Of a stretch of 64,000 bases of DNA, positions 54,303 to 62,873 are shown piece by piece. The stretch's first letter is position 1, and each line of letters starts with the position of its first letter. A program made the position numbers and the translations under genes. The notes beneath the pieces are model-generated. The model did no database searches, was not told the origin of the DNA, and was given only the letters and a program-made list of their open reading frames with translations. Source of the stretch: Cytobacillus firmus (lineage in GTDB: Bacteria > Bacillota > Bacilli > Bacillales > Cytobacillaceae); NCBI RefSeq assembly GCF_023715565.1, contig NZ_JAMBOJ010000018.1:1-64000 (forward strand), in the 5' to 3' direction.

Positions 54303-55091
54303 ATGCTGACAATAAATAATGTCGAAGTGATGTACGATAAGGTCATCCTTGTATTAAAAGGGATGTCGATGGTGGTGCCAAAAGGGAAAATTGTTGCTTT
54401 GCTCGGAAGCAATGGTGCGGGGAAAACGACCACTCTCAAGGCGATTTCAGGTCTCCTGAAAAGCGAAAACGGAGAAGTCACGGATGGATTTATCGAGCTT
54501 TATGGCGAGCGCATTGATGTAAACGATGCAGAAACGATCGTAAAGAAAGGTATTTTTCAATGCATGGAAGGAAGACGCGTGTTCAAGCATCTTTCTGTGG
54601 AAGATAACCTGATTGCAGGGGCACATACCAGGAAAGACCGGAAGAATATTAAAAGTGATATCCAAAAAGTCTATCATTATTTTCCTAAGCTTGAAATGCT
54701 GAAGCACAGACAGGCCGGTTATCTGTCAGGAGGCGAACAGCAAATGCTGGCCATAGGAAGAGGTATTATGGCAAAGCCAAAAGTACTGCTGTTAGATGAA
54801 CCTTCATTAGGCCTGGCCCCGCTTTTAGTGAAAGAAATCTTCGGCATCATAAAGAAAATCAATGAAGAAGAAGGAACCACGATCCTTGTAGTGGAGCAGA
54901 ATGCCAATGTTGCCTTATCGATTGCAGATTATGGATACATCATGGAAAACGGACGGATTGTGATGGATGGAACGGTGGACCGGCTTCTTTCTAATCAGGA
55001 TGTACGTGAATTTTACTTAGGGATGGGGGATAAGGGCCGGAAAAGCTATAAAGATATTAAATCATATAAAAGAAGAAAGAGGTGGCTGTAG
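54303..55091 (+). CDS. livF: ABC transporter ATPase, LivF type
   Basis: A 262-residue ATPase with Walker A GSNGAGKTT, signature LSGGEQQMLAIGR and Walker B VLLLDEPSLGLAP. The LivF-type VEDNLIAGAHTRKD segment follows GIFQCMEGRRVFKHLS. ATG 54303 lies 5 nt after GGGAGGGC; the open frame from 54129 has no start signal. The last 25 residues are lysine- and arginine-rich (GRKSYKDIKSYKRRKRW). It overlaps the next ligase gene by 1 bp. Confidence 0.9.
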   Translation: MLTINNVEVMYDKVILVLKGMSMVVPKGKIVALLGSNGAGKTTTLKAISGLLKSENGEVTDGFIELYGERIDVNDAETIVKKGIFQCMEGRRVFKHLSVEDNLIAGAHTRKDRKNIKSDIQKVYHYFPKLEMLKHRQAGYLSGGEQQMLAIGRGIMAKPKVLLLDEPSLGLAPLLVKEIFGIIKKINEEEGTTILVVEQNANVALSIADYGYIMENGRIVMDGTVDRLLSNQDVREFYLGMGDKGRKSYKDIKSYKRRKRWL

Positions 55092-56263
55092 TGGAAAAGC
55101 TGAAGGAAGTTATTCACTATGCATATGAAAATGCAATCGGATTTAGAAGGCGGTTTGAGGAAGCCGGTCTTTCTCCAAGTGACATGCATACCTTAAAAGA
55201 CCTGGAGAGAGTCCCTGTCCTAAAAAAAGACCGCTTACCGGAATTGCAAACAGCAGACAAGCCTTTTGGGGGTTTTGCAGCTGTAAAGCCAAATGAGATG
55301 AAGCGGATTTTTATGTCGCCAGGCCCGATTTACGATCCGCAGACAGCAGGGAAAGATTTTTGGCGATTTTCAGAAGCTCTGAAGACAGCAGGCTTTGGGG
55401 ATGGGGATATAGTACATAATACATTTTCCTATCATCTTTCTCCGGCAGGCTTTATGTTTGATTCCGCCCTTCGTGAAATAGGAGCAACTGTCATTCCTGC
55501 CGGAACCGGGAATCGGGAGCTGCAAATCCAGTTTATGAAGGATGTTGGAGTGACCGGCTATGTTGGAACACCGAGCTTCTTTATCCTTTTGCTTGATGCC
55601 ATTACAGAAAAAGGGTGGGAGACAGGAAAGGATATTGTGGTGAATAAAGCGTTTTTTACTGCTGAAATGCTGACAGAACAAACGCGTAAAAGGTGTGAAG
55701 ACAATGGAATTTCCGTATATGAAGGATATGGGACTGCAGATTGCGGCTGTCTGGCTTATGAGGACAAATTAGGGCCTGGATTAAGAATCACGGATTCTGC
55801 GATTGTTCAAATCTGTGACCCGCAGACTGGATTGGAAGTTACAGATGGAGAAGGAGAAGTGGTAGTCACTCTTTTTGATAAAAGCTACCCGCTTATCCGG
55901 TTTGGCACAGGTGATCTTTCCCGCTGGGTTAAAGGGTATGAGGGGAAAAGAATTGCAGGAGTGCTGGGGCGTGTCAGTGATGGTGTTAAAGTAAAAGGGA
56001 TGTTTGTAAGAGAAAAACAGCTCGCTCAGGTCCTGGATGAAGCCGGATATCCTGTATTCCAGGCTGTTGTATCTAATGAGCAGGGGCAGGACCAGATTAA
56101 GATTTTCATAGAATCAGAAGAAGGATTAAACTCTGAGCTTGCTTCAAAAATCCAGAATGTAATCAGGGTCAAGCCATTTGTTGAATTAACAGAGCCAGGT
56201 TCATTTAACAAGGATGATAAGAGGTTGGTGGATAAGCGGAATTATGAATTAAAGAGGGTGTAG
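55091..56263 (+). CDS. Phenylacetate-CoA ligase-like AMP-forming enzyme
   Basis: A 390-residue ANL protein of the PaaK type: EKLKEVIHYAYENAIGFRRRF at the N-terminus, YEGYGTADCGC in place of the usual YGMTE and FGTGDLSRW later. PaaK enzymes are longer (about 430), so this is a shorter branch. GTG 55091 is used because AGAGGTGG lies 6 nt upstream; it overlaps the LivF stop (TAGTG). As last gene of the liv operon it provides a second ligase, pointing to aromatic or branched acids as substrates. Confidence 0.8.
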   Translation: MEKLKEVIHYAYENAIGFRRRFEEAGLSPSDMHTLKDLERVPVLKKDRLPELQTADKPFGGFAAVKPNEMKRIFMSPGPIYDPQTAGKDFWRFSEALKTAGFGDGDIVHNTFSYHLSPAGFMFDSALREIGATVIPAGTGNRELQIQFMKDVGVTGYVGTPSFFILLLDAITEKGWETGKDIVVNKAFFTAEMLTEQTRKRCEDNGISVYEGYGTADCGCLAYEDKLGPGLRITDSAIVQICDPQTGLEVTDGEGEVVVTLFDKSYPLIRFGTGDLSRWVKGYEGKRIAGVLGRVSDGVKVKGMFVREKQLAQVLDEAGYPVFQAVVSNEQGQDQIKIFIESEEGLNSELASKIQNVIRVKPFVELTEPGSFNKDDKRLVDKRNYELKRV

Positions 56264-56270
56264 TTTAGGG

Positions 56271-56298
56271 AGGCTGATATGAATCGGCCTTCTTTTTT
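56271..56298 (+). terminator. Terminator of the liv-ligase operon
   Basis: AGGCTGAT (56271-56278) pairs with ATCGGCCT (56283-56290, one wobble), then TCTTTTTTT. Confidence 0.8.
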
Positions 56299-56320
56299 TG
56301 GGTATTTGCTTGTTATTTTT

Positions 56321-56478
56321 GATTAATGCCGAAAGCGAGGTAGAGGAGAGGGAAAGGGTAGATAATCAGGAGGATTAACGCCGAAAACGAGGGGGAGGAG
56401 AGAAAAATGGTAGATAATCAGAAGGATTAATGCCGAAAACCAAGCAGAGGAGAGGAAAGTGGCAGTTATTCAGCCGAA
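56321..56478. repeat. 52-bp tandem repeat array, three units
   Basis: GATTAAYGCCGAAA starts at 56321, 56373 and 56425, exactly 52 bp apart. Each unit contains GAGGAGAG and AGATAATCAG. Units are 80-85% alike by eye, the last the most diverged. Purine-rich on the + strand. It does not resemble the array at 23.7 kb in sequence but has the same period. Confidence 0.85.
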
Positions 56479-56481
56479 ACA

Positions 56482-56509
56482 TAAAAAAAGACCCTGATTC
56501 CAAGGTCTT
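56482..56509 (-). terminator. Terminator of the small membrane-anchored protein gene
   Basis: Read on the minus strand, AAGACC and GGTCTT pair around TTGGAATCAG-type loop sequence, followed by TTTTTTT. Confidence 0.7.
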
Positions 56510-56515
56510 AAAATG

Positions 56516-56725
56516 CTATTTTTTCTCGCAACTAACAGGAGACCAAAAGCCATCCTTCTTTATCACAACCTCTTCGACTTTATCAAAGTTTTCAAAGCAT
56601 TTCTCTATAATAAGTGTATTTGCTTGATGGTTTTTATAAATTTGGTTAAACCCTAAACCGCCTATCGCTAGAATAGTGACACTTCCAGCTATTGCGGTAA
56701 CCATTTTTAGTTTGTTTTTGATCAA
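56516..56725 (-). CDS. Small membrane-anchored protein, 69 residues, unknown
   Basis: Starts with TTG 56725 about 7 nt after AAGGAGAT. One hydrophobic segment near the N-terminus (MVTAIAGSVTILAIGGLGF, residues about 8-26) acts as signal anchor. The rest is outside or in the membrane interface (IIEKCFENFDKVEEVVIKKDG, ending CEKK). The two cysteines could form a disulfide. I do not recognise it. It has its own terminator. Confidence 0.6.
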   Translation of the reverse strand: MIKNKLKMVTAIAGSVTILAIGGLGFNQIYKNHQANTLIIEKCFENFDKVEEVVIKKDGFWSPVSCEKK

Positions 56726-56817
56726 CGTTCTTATCTCCTTACAAATTTAATAGATTTTTTTCATGCCCATGGGTATTATCTTAGGCTGCAATCTCCTAAG
56801 AAAACTGCCTGTCTCAT

Positions 56818-57438
56818 TTAACAAAATAGCGCGCTGCTATCAGGATTTTCGCACTCCGTCACCAGAAACAATCCTTTATAATAGGCAGTCACGTTCGTTA
56901 TTTTTATGCCAGAATCCTGAATAGCCTGTAGTGTATTACGGTTCAGGTGGCAGCCATCGCATATCCGTTTCCATATAGGATTAAGGGCTTCCTGGGCAAA
57001 AGCGAGCGCGGGCTGCTCCATCTTTACATGTTCAAAGAATAGTATTTTTGCCTGCGGCTTGCAGACCCGTCTGATCTCTGCGAGTGCTTTTTCAGGATTT
57101 GGGATTGTGCAGAACACCAGGGTGGCAACGGCAGAATCAAATGTATTTTCCATAAATTTGAGACTTTCAGCAGACTGCTGGTGAATTTGAATAGGAACGG
57201 CAGCCTCATTTTTTCGTGAAAGTGATTTTTCAATCATAGCCTGATTGGGTTCAACTGCATCTACCCGGTCGGCATTTTTGTATAAGGGGAAGTTGATGCC
57301 TGTACCGGCTCCAATCTCGAGAACACGGCCGGAAGCCATTGTAAGCATCCCGCTTCTGATTTTCTGAAACTTTCTTTTCTCAAGAGGCTGCATGGTCAGA
57401 TCATATAGAGATGGGAATAATTTACTCAAGTATATCAC
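56818..57438 (-). CDS. Class I SAM-dependent methyltransferase
   Basis: A 206-residue methyltransferase with the SAM-binding VLEIGAGTGINF, the acidic VDAVEPNQAMIE, FDSAVATLVFCTIPNPEKAL and FEHVK. It belongs to the UbiE-like Methyltransf_11 group; the substrate is unknown. It is presumably its own transcription unit, 93 bp after the small membrane protein in the same direction. Confidence 0.8.
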   Translation of the reverse strand: MIYLSKLFPSLYDLTMQPLEKRKFQKIRSGMLTMASGRVLEIGAGTGINFPLYKNADRVDAVEPNQAMIEKSLSRKNEAAVPIQIHQQSAESLKFMENTFDSAVATLVFCTIPNPEKALAEIRRVCKPQAKILFFEHVKMEQPALAFAQEALNPIWKRICDGCHLNRNTLQAIQDSGIKITNVTAYYKGLFLVTECENPDSSALFC

Positions 57439-57513
57439 TGCTCTCTTAATAGCTGTCTTTTTATTTTACTCTATTCCCAAAGTAAAACAAGCATTGGAGG
57501 AGCCGGCTCTTAT

Positions 57514-58311
57514 TCAGGGTATGCTGTTAAACATCTCATTCAGCTTCTCATATGAGTCAGGATATTTTGCCTCATACTGCAGGTAGGTTGGGACCGGGTA
57601 GCGAACACCGCCTTTGTGGGTTTGCTTTAATCCCTCTGCAAATTCACCTGCCATGGAAAAGGGGATGGTAAAGGCCATTTCGTGATCATGTGTCTGGCCG
57701 AAGACCCGATCCCCATAGCATGGCAGAATAACCTGCGGCCTACCGGTTTTTATTGTCTTAATAACAATATCAGCACAATCTGCCCGGGCTGTAAAAGTGG
57801 AAGTGATTTCGCCGCCCGTATGATAGAGTGCACCAGCCACCATTCTCATGACCTGTGCCGAATTTCCGTAAACAGTAATTACATCCGGTTCAAATGCTGC
57901 TCTCCCCAGAGGCGCCATCAGCACGGTCCCGGCTTCCTCTTTTGTAAACTTAGGTACGGCCGCTTCGGTTAATGCACCCAGACTACACGTTTTTGTGTAC
58001 ATCCCGTCTGTTAAATTTCCCTCTGAGTAATAATCCAGCTCTTCTTCAAATCCGAACGCAATTTTAGCAATGGGACATGATAAATCCTCTCTGCCCATGG
58101 CAATCGCCCAGCCATACCTTCTTGACATCGTCACTCCCTGGCAAATGCTGAATGTTTTGCCGAAGTCTTTTGCCGGCCGTTTTACTCTGTCAGGCAATGC
58201 TTCCTCCATTTTCATTACTTTAATAGCAAGCGGAAAGGTGTCGGGACGTACATATGTATGGATTGCAGTTTCCAGATCAGATAGATTTTGTGCATGAATG
58301 GCTTCCTGCAT
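57514..58311 (-). CDS. DUF169 protein
   Basis: A 265-residue soluble DUF169 protein, seen from FPLAIKVM, SICQGVTMSRRYGWAIAMGRED, SCPIAKIAFGF and the cysteine-bearing TKTCSL. DUF169 genes are found near methanogenic and heme-related genes elsewhere, but the function is unknown. It starts at ATG 58311 behind GGAGGGATTATTA. Divergent from the SRPBCC/ArsR operon over a 166-bp gap. Confidence 0.7.
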   Translation of the reverse strand: MQEAIHAQNLSDLETAIHTYVRPDTFPLAIKVMKMEEALPDRVKRPAKDFGKTFSICQGVTMSRRYGWAIAMGREDLSCPIAKIAFGFEEELDYYSEGNLTDGMYTKTCSLGALTEAAVPKFTKEEAGTVLMAPLGRAAFEPDVITVYGNSAQVMRMVAGALYHTGGEITSTFTARADCADIVIKTIKTGRPQVILPCYGDRVFGQTHDHEMAFTIPFSMAGEFAEGLKQTHKGGVRYPVPTYLQYEAKYPDSYEKLNEMFNSIP

Positions 58312-58398
58312 TAATAATCCCTCCTTTAGATATAATATGTATTCTGCAGATTATATGGATCAACCTGCATACCAGGGCATTTTTTTCCCAGACAGCAG

Positions 58399-58428
58399 TT
58401 GACATGAAACCAAAAGGTTTTATATAAT
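58399..58428 (+). promoter_or_regulatory. Promoter of the SRPBCC-arsR operon
   Basis: TTGACA at 58399-58404 and TATAAT at 58423-58428, spaced 18 bp. The two repeats at 58404 and 58433 overlap or flank it. Confidence 0.75.
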
Positions 58429-58448
58429 CCATATGAAACCAAAAGGTT
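58404..58448 (+). promoter_or_regulatory. Twin operator ATGAAACCAAAAGGTT
   Basis: The 16-mer ATGAAACCAAAAGGTT occurs at 58404-58419 and 58433-58448, 29 bp apart. Its core AACC-AAAA-GGTT is palindromic. One copy lies in the -35/-10 spacer, the other just after the -10. Probable autorepression sites for the ArsR protein encoded downstream. Confidence 0.7.
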
Positions 58449-58477
58449 GTACTTTATAAACAAAGGAGAAAAATAAA

Positions 58478-58894
58478 ATGGAAACAATTCAGGATATTAA
58501 ACAAACTGTAATACTCAATGCGCCTATCGAAAAAGTCTGGAAGAAAGTTTCAACATCAGAAGGAATCGAAGCGTGGTTCATGCCAAATGATTTTAAGGCT
58601 GAGGTTGGTTATGAGTTCCATATTCAATCTCCATTTGGTCCGTCACCTTGTAAGGTAACAGAATTGGATGAGCCAAACAGGCTTTCTTTTCAATGGGATA
58701 CCGATGGATGGGTTGTATCTTTTATTTTAAAAGATTTGGGCGGAAAAACTGAATTTACGCTTATACATGGCGGATGGAAACAAACGGGTGAAATGGTTGA
58801 AAAAGCACAGCAGGATAGTGCGGTTATCCGAGAAAGAATGTCTCACGGATGGACTGGAATTCTTGAGAAGCTTGGCAAGGCTGTTGAGGAATAA
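58478..58894 (+). CDS. SRPBCC (AHSA1-like) domain protein
   Basis: A 138-residue START/Bet v1-like protein: [23 protein letters not shown] and [14 protein letters not shown] are characteristic of the AHSA1 family. It binds a hydrophobic ligand in its cavity; the ligand is unknown. It starts behind AAAGGAGAAAAATAAA and overlaps the arsR gene by 1 bp (TAATG). Pairing with ArsR is common in Firmicutes. Confidence 0.85.
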   Translation: METIQDIKQTVILNAPIEKVWKKVSTSEGIEAWFMPNDFKAEVGYEFHIQSPFGPSPCKVTELDEPNRLSFQWDTDGWVVSFILKDLGGKTEFTLIHGGWKQTGEMVEKAQQDSAVIRERMSHGWTGILEKLGKAVEE

Positions 58895-59214
58895 TGGGTG
58901 CTCCTGCCAGGAAGCATGATGTGTTTCAGGCAATCGCCGATCCTACGAGAAGAGAAGTTTTAAGGCTGCTTGCTGAAAAAGAGCGTCCAATCTCAGAGAT
59001 AAGTGCGCATTTTCCTATAAGCCGTACTGCCATATCAAAACATCTTCGTATTCTCTCTGAAGCTGATTTAGTAAAAGGTGAAAAAGCAGGCAGAGAAAGA
59101 ATTTATTATCTTCAGCCTGAGCCGCTGACAGAGTTAAAAGAATGGCTCTCCTTTTATGAACGATTCTGGAACAATAAGCTGCAAAAACTTAAATACATTG
59201 TTGAAGAAGAATGA
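58894..59214 (+). CDS. ArsR-family transcriptional regulator
   Basis: A 106-residue winged-helix regulator: VFQAIADPTRREVLRLL, ISEISAHFPISRTAISKHLRIL and GRERIYYLQPEPL are typical. It has no cysteine cluster for metal binding, so it is of the non-metal subclass coupled to SRPBCC proteins. It is translationally coupled to the preceding gene and probably represses the operon through the twin operator. Confidence 0.85.
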   Translation: MGAPARKHDVFQAIADPTRREVLRLLAEKERPISEISAHFPISRTAISKHLRILSEADLVKGEKAGRERIYYLQPEPLTELKEWLSFYERFWNNKLQKLKYIVEEE

Positions 59215-59221
59215 CTTTCTG

Positions 59222-59250
59222 AAAAAAGAGCTGCCGAAGCTCTTTTTTCT
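59222..59250 (+). terminator. Terminator of the SRPBCC-arsR operon
   Basis: AAAAAAGAGCT pairs exactly with AGCTCTTTTTT around GCCGA. Confidence 0.85.
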
Positions 59251-59331
59251 TTTGAATGAAAACGGGGTCTTTCTTTTTAAAAATATAATATAATAATATC
59301 TGTGTTTACTATTTGTAAAGGAGTCTTGAGG

Positions 59332-60702
59332 ATGTATCAGACATTTTCTTTACAGGAGAGGATTAAGCAAATCACATTCATGCTGCTTCCTATCCTTATC
59401 ACGCAGCTTGGCATGTTTGCAATGGGATTTTTTAATACAATTATGTCAGGACGGTATAATGCTGAGGCCCTTGCTGGAGTTGCGATCGGGACCTCCATTT
59501 GGAATCCTGTTTTTACCGGGCTAAGTGGAATACTAATGGCAGTATCTCCACTTGCAGCTCAAGCAATTGGAGAAAAAAAGAACAATGAAGTTTTATCTAT
59601 TGTAAAAAATGGAATCATATTGGGATTTATCATTGCTTTTGCAGTCATCCTGGCGGGGTCAATCTTGATTGGTCCCATTCTTAACGGGATGAATCTGCCT
59701 GTTGGTGTGGAAGAAACGGCACGTGGCTATCTAGTGGGCCTTAGCTTCGGGATCATTCCTTTATTCATATTTAATGTTTTAAGATCATTCATATACGCAG
59801 TCGGCAAAACGGGAGTTGTCATGGTGATTTTATTCTGTTCACTTCCCATCAATCTCTTCCTGAATTATGTCCTGATTTTTGGCAAATGGGTATTTCCTCA
59901 ATTGGGCGGTGCAGGAGGCGGGTATGCAACTTCCTTTACTTATTGGTTCATCCTTATCTTGACAGCAATTATTATCAAAACGAAGGCGCCATTCTCAAGC
60001 TATGCTATTTTCAGCGGCATTAATGGAGTTTCATGGGGTAAATGCAAGGAAATCTTAAAGATAGGTGTACCCATGGGACTGTCCATCTTTTTTGAGACGA
60101 GTATGTTCGCGGCCGTAACTATCTTAATCAGTAAATTCAATGTCACAACTATTGCGGCCTATCAATCTGCATTAAATATTGTTTCCTTCCTTTATATGAT
60201 CCCTATCAGCATTTCCATGGCACAGACTGTGTTAGTGGGGTTTGAAGTAGGAGCAGGCAGGTATAAGGATGCGAAATCCTACAGCTGGCTGGGCATCTAT
60301 CTTGCTGTTTTAGTAGCGCTGTTCACAGGGATTCTGGTTGTCATTTTCCGATATGAGGTAGCAGGATTTTATTCTACCAATCAAGCTGTTATTGCCCTGA
60401 CAGCCCATTTTCTGATTTATGCCCTGTTTTTCCAGATTTCCGATGCGATTCAGGCTACTGCATTAGCGGCATTAAGGGGATATAAAGATGTGAATATTTC
60501 TTTTGTAATCACACTGGTTTCTTATTGGCTGATCTGTCTGCCCGCTGGTTATGTACTTGCACATTATACAGACCTTGGTGCAACTGGCTACTGGATTGGC
60601 CTTACACTCGGGCTTCTTGCTGCAGGTGTTTGTCTTTCAATTAGGCTCATGGTTATTCAGAAGAAAATATTTAACAAGAAAGAAATCAGGGAAGCCGGTT
60701 AA
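59332..60702 (+). CDS. MATE-family multidrug efflux protein
   Basis: A 456-residue exporter with twelve helices in two related halves. FFNTIMSGRYNAEALAGVAIGTSIW and GLSIFFETSMFAAVTILISKF are the equivalent membrane regions of the MATE fold. It extrudes cationic drugs with Na+ or H+. ATG 59332 follows AAAGGAG by 8 nt; the frame to 59302 has no ribosome site. It has its own terminator. Confidence 0.9.
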   Translation: MYQTFSLQERIKQITFMLLPILITQLGMFAMGFFNTIMSGRYNAEALAGVAIGTSIWNPVFTGLSGILMAVSPLAAQAIGEKKNNEVLSIVKNGIILGFIIAFAVILAGSILIGPILNGMNLPVGVEETARGYLVGLSFGIIPLFIFNVLRSFIYAVGKTGVVMVILFCSLPINLFLNYVLIFGKWVFPQLGGAGGGYATSFTYWFILILTAIIIKTKAPFSSYAIFSGINGVSWGKCKEILKIGVPMGLSIFFETSMFAAVTILISKFNVTTIAAYQSALNIVSFLYMIPISISMAQTVLVGFEVGAGRYKDAKSYSWLGIYLAVLVALFTGILVVIFRYEVAGFYSTNQAVIALTAHFLIYALFFQISDAIQATALAALRGYKDVNISFVITLVSYWLICLPAGYVLAHYTDLGATGYWIGLTLGLLAAGVCLSIRLMVIQKKIFNKKEIREAG

Positions 60703-60704
60703 TG

Positions 60705-60743
60705 CCGTCTATCCGCTAATTGCGGCATAGGCGGTTTTTTTTT
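60705..60743 (+). terminator. Terminator of the MATE gene
   Basis: CCGTCTATCCGC (60706-60717) and GCGGCATAGGCGG (60723-60735) form a GC-rich, slightly imperfect stem followed by TTTTTTTT. Confidence 0.8.
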
Positions 60744-61036
60744 GCCTGATGGCCGAAAGCAAAAGTATTTTTAAAAGAAAGTTTGGCAATAGGCACTGAA
60801 TCTGCGATTAAGCGGGAAGAAGAAGGGAAGGTATAAGCGGGGAGGAATCGTTTCCCTATTCTTTTTGGGGGTCAATATAAACATAGCATGCGAAGAATTA
60901 AATTTCGTTGCTTTGAGCAGCAATATTGCATGAACTACCAGCACTATATACTTTTTTGAATCCGAAATCACCAATATTATTGTTCTTTAATAGATGACTT
61001 AACAGCAATGAATAAAATAGACAAGGAGGACATTTG
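60744..61036 (+). other. Intergenic region before the STAS pseudogene
   Basis: About 290 bp with no reading frame or repeat I can support. A purine-rich stretch (GGAAGAAGAAGGGAAGG) resembles the tandem-repeat composition at 56.3 kb. Only a ribosome site for the pseudogene (AAGGAGGAC) is clear. Confidence 0.4.
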
Positions 61037-62063
61037 ATGGAGACTAACTCTCCCAAATATCAAATAACTGTGAATGGATCTCTGTTTGATTGGGATCTGG
61101 ATAATGCAACATTTAAATTCGAAAATGACGAAGTATTGGAGTCCAGGAGAGTCTTAAAAGCTGTGTTTACCCATAACACTACAGAGGAAATTTCCGGTGA
61201 AAAGTCAGCCGAGCTTGTTCTTCAAACCGCTGGGTACAGGACAGGGAGAATTGTCAGCAAATTTTATCTCGAGTCAAATAAAGAAAAAGAAGACTTTATT
61301 TATCATTTACCCAATATATATTTAACTGCCAGATGGGGAAAAACACAAATTGCATCTTTTTGTGCAGAAGAAAAGAAAGCGATCATTCGGGTTAAAATGG
61401 CTGGGAGTATAAGATTAATGTGGAACAAAAAAAGAAGCAGAAGGCACTTTTTTGCCTGGACATTGGGCAGGTGTGTTAAGTGGCCTGTTTGGAACAAATA
61501 TATGGTATAAAGTGAGGAAAAGCCAGGTTCTGGGAGATCAGTATTCCGAATACGAATTTTTTGAGTCTGACATTACGCCCTCCCAAAATATCAATGCCGT
61601 GATTAACGAGCAGAATAACAGATCCAGGAAAAAGATGAAATTACTGAGCAGACCAGAGTATTGTCTGAAATCATTAAAGAGATTTCATCTCCCATCATTC
61701 CAGTGATCGATTCCATTTTAGTCATTCCTTTAGTGGGAAGATATGAAGAGCTTCGGGCGGAGGAACTACTGAACAGAACATTACTGAATCTTCCCCTGTA
61801 TAAAGCGGAGTATTTAATATTGGACTTAACTGCATTAAAGGGTGTTGATCAATATACTTTCGATTTTCTGCAGAAATTTAAAAACAGCTTCTCTATTGGG
61901 CACACACTGCATATTTGTCGGGATTTCAACCGAACTTAGCCTGCAAATTATCGAGAACGAAAATAAAGAAACACAAATTCCGTCCTTCTCAGTTCTGCAG
62001 CAGGGAATCACCTATGCTTTAGATCAGGTGGGATTGGAGATTTCTCCAAAAAATAAAGAGTAA
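61037..62063 (+). pseudogene. V4R-STAS (RsbR-like) protein gene with about four frameshifts
   Basis: Coding similarity runs through frames in the order a, c, b, a, b. Start ATG 61037 behind AAGGAGGAC; frame a to about 61395 (NDEVLESRRVLKAVF); then WEYKINVEQKK at 61402; then EAEGTFLPGHWAGVLSGLFG from about 61435; then EKDEITEQTRVLSEIIKEIS from about 61635; then LLGTHCIFVGISTELSLQII from about 61885 to the stop at 62063. The pieces form an N-terminal V4R-like domain and a C-terminal STAS domain as in stressosome-type proteins. Shifts lie near homopolymers (AAAAAAA, GGAAAAAG). Either a decayed gene or poor consensus. Confidence 0.75.
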
Positions 62064-62096
62064 AAACCAGCATTTAGGGCTTATGCTGGTTTTTTA
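62062..62096. terminator. Bidirectional terminator
   Basis: AAAAACCAGCAT pairs exactly with ATGCTGGTTTTT; it lies between converging units. Confidence 0.85.
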
Positions 62097-62111
62097 CTGT
62101 TTATTAATGTG

Positions 62112-62741
62112 CTAACCTTTGACTATATTACCTTCTGCAGGTATCGGATGAGCTTTTAACATTCTTGCAAAATGGATTAAATTATAGGCCATTATTTTAG
62201 CATGCTGTCTTGTAAAGTCATTTTCATGGCCCTTTGCTTCAATGAAGGACGGGCCGGGTCCGGCCTCACCAACCCAATAGGTGTCAACGTTTGGAGGGAT
62301 GGTGATTCCCATATGGGAGAGTGAATATAGAACGGAGCGGGAAACTTGTTTAGCCCCATCTTCATTACCAGTCACCACAACACCTCCAACCTTGTTGTAA
62401 TAAAAATACTGGCCTTTTTCATGGGTCATACTGCTTCCTCCATATAATCTTTCGATTACTTTTGTGGTGATGCTGCTCTGCTCGCCTAGCCAGATGGGAG
62501 AACCAAGAATAAGTATGTCTGCCTCTTCAACCTTCTTAAAAATATTGGGCCATTCATCCTCCTGATCCACAGCTTCTGAAGTGATACCGTAGCCAATTCT
62601 AAAATCTGCCACTGTAATAACCTCTGTTTCCACTTCGGTTTTATCAAAAAATTTAACAACCTCATCGATAAGTGCACCGGTATTGGATGGCTCACTGCTT
62701 TTTTTTAGTGTGCAGTTTAAGACTAATGCTTTAATTGACAT
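62112..62741 (-). CDS. Flavodoxin-like NAD(P)H-dependent oxidoreductase
   Basis: A 209-residue flavodoxin-fold protein of the NADPH-dependent FMN reductase group: ALVLNCTLKKSSEPSNTG binds the FMN phosphate, ILILGSPIWLGEQSS and GNEDGAKQ line the flavin. Probably a quinone or nitro-compound reductase. ATG 62741 gives MSIKALVLNC; the frame upstream to 62771 lacks a good start. Confidence 0.8.
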   Translation of the reverse strand: MSIKALVLNCTLKKSSEPSNTGALIDEVVKFFDKTEVETEVITVADFRIGYGITSEAVDQEDEWPNIFKKVEEADILILGSPIWLGEQSSITTKVIERLYGGSSMTHEKGQYFYYNKVGGVVVTGNEDGAKQVSRSVLYSLSHMGITIPPNVDTYWVGEAGPGPSFIEAKGHENDFTRQHAKIMAYNLIHFARMLKAHPIPAEGNIVKG

Positions 62742-62873
62742 GTGATATCCAACTCCCTTTACCATATTCACTACACTTAATTCCCTTTGCCGTTAATTAA
62801 AAACAATGAAATTGAAGGAATAGTGATAAATCCAGCGAAATACATAAATTGGTATGAGATTGGAGGGAATGAA

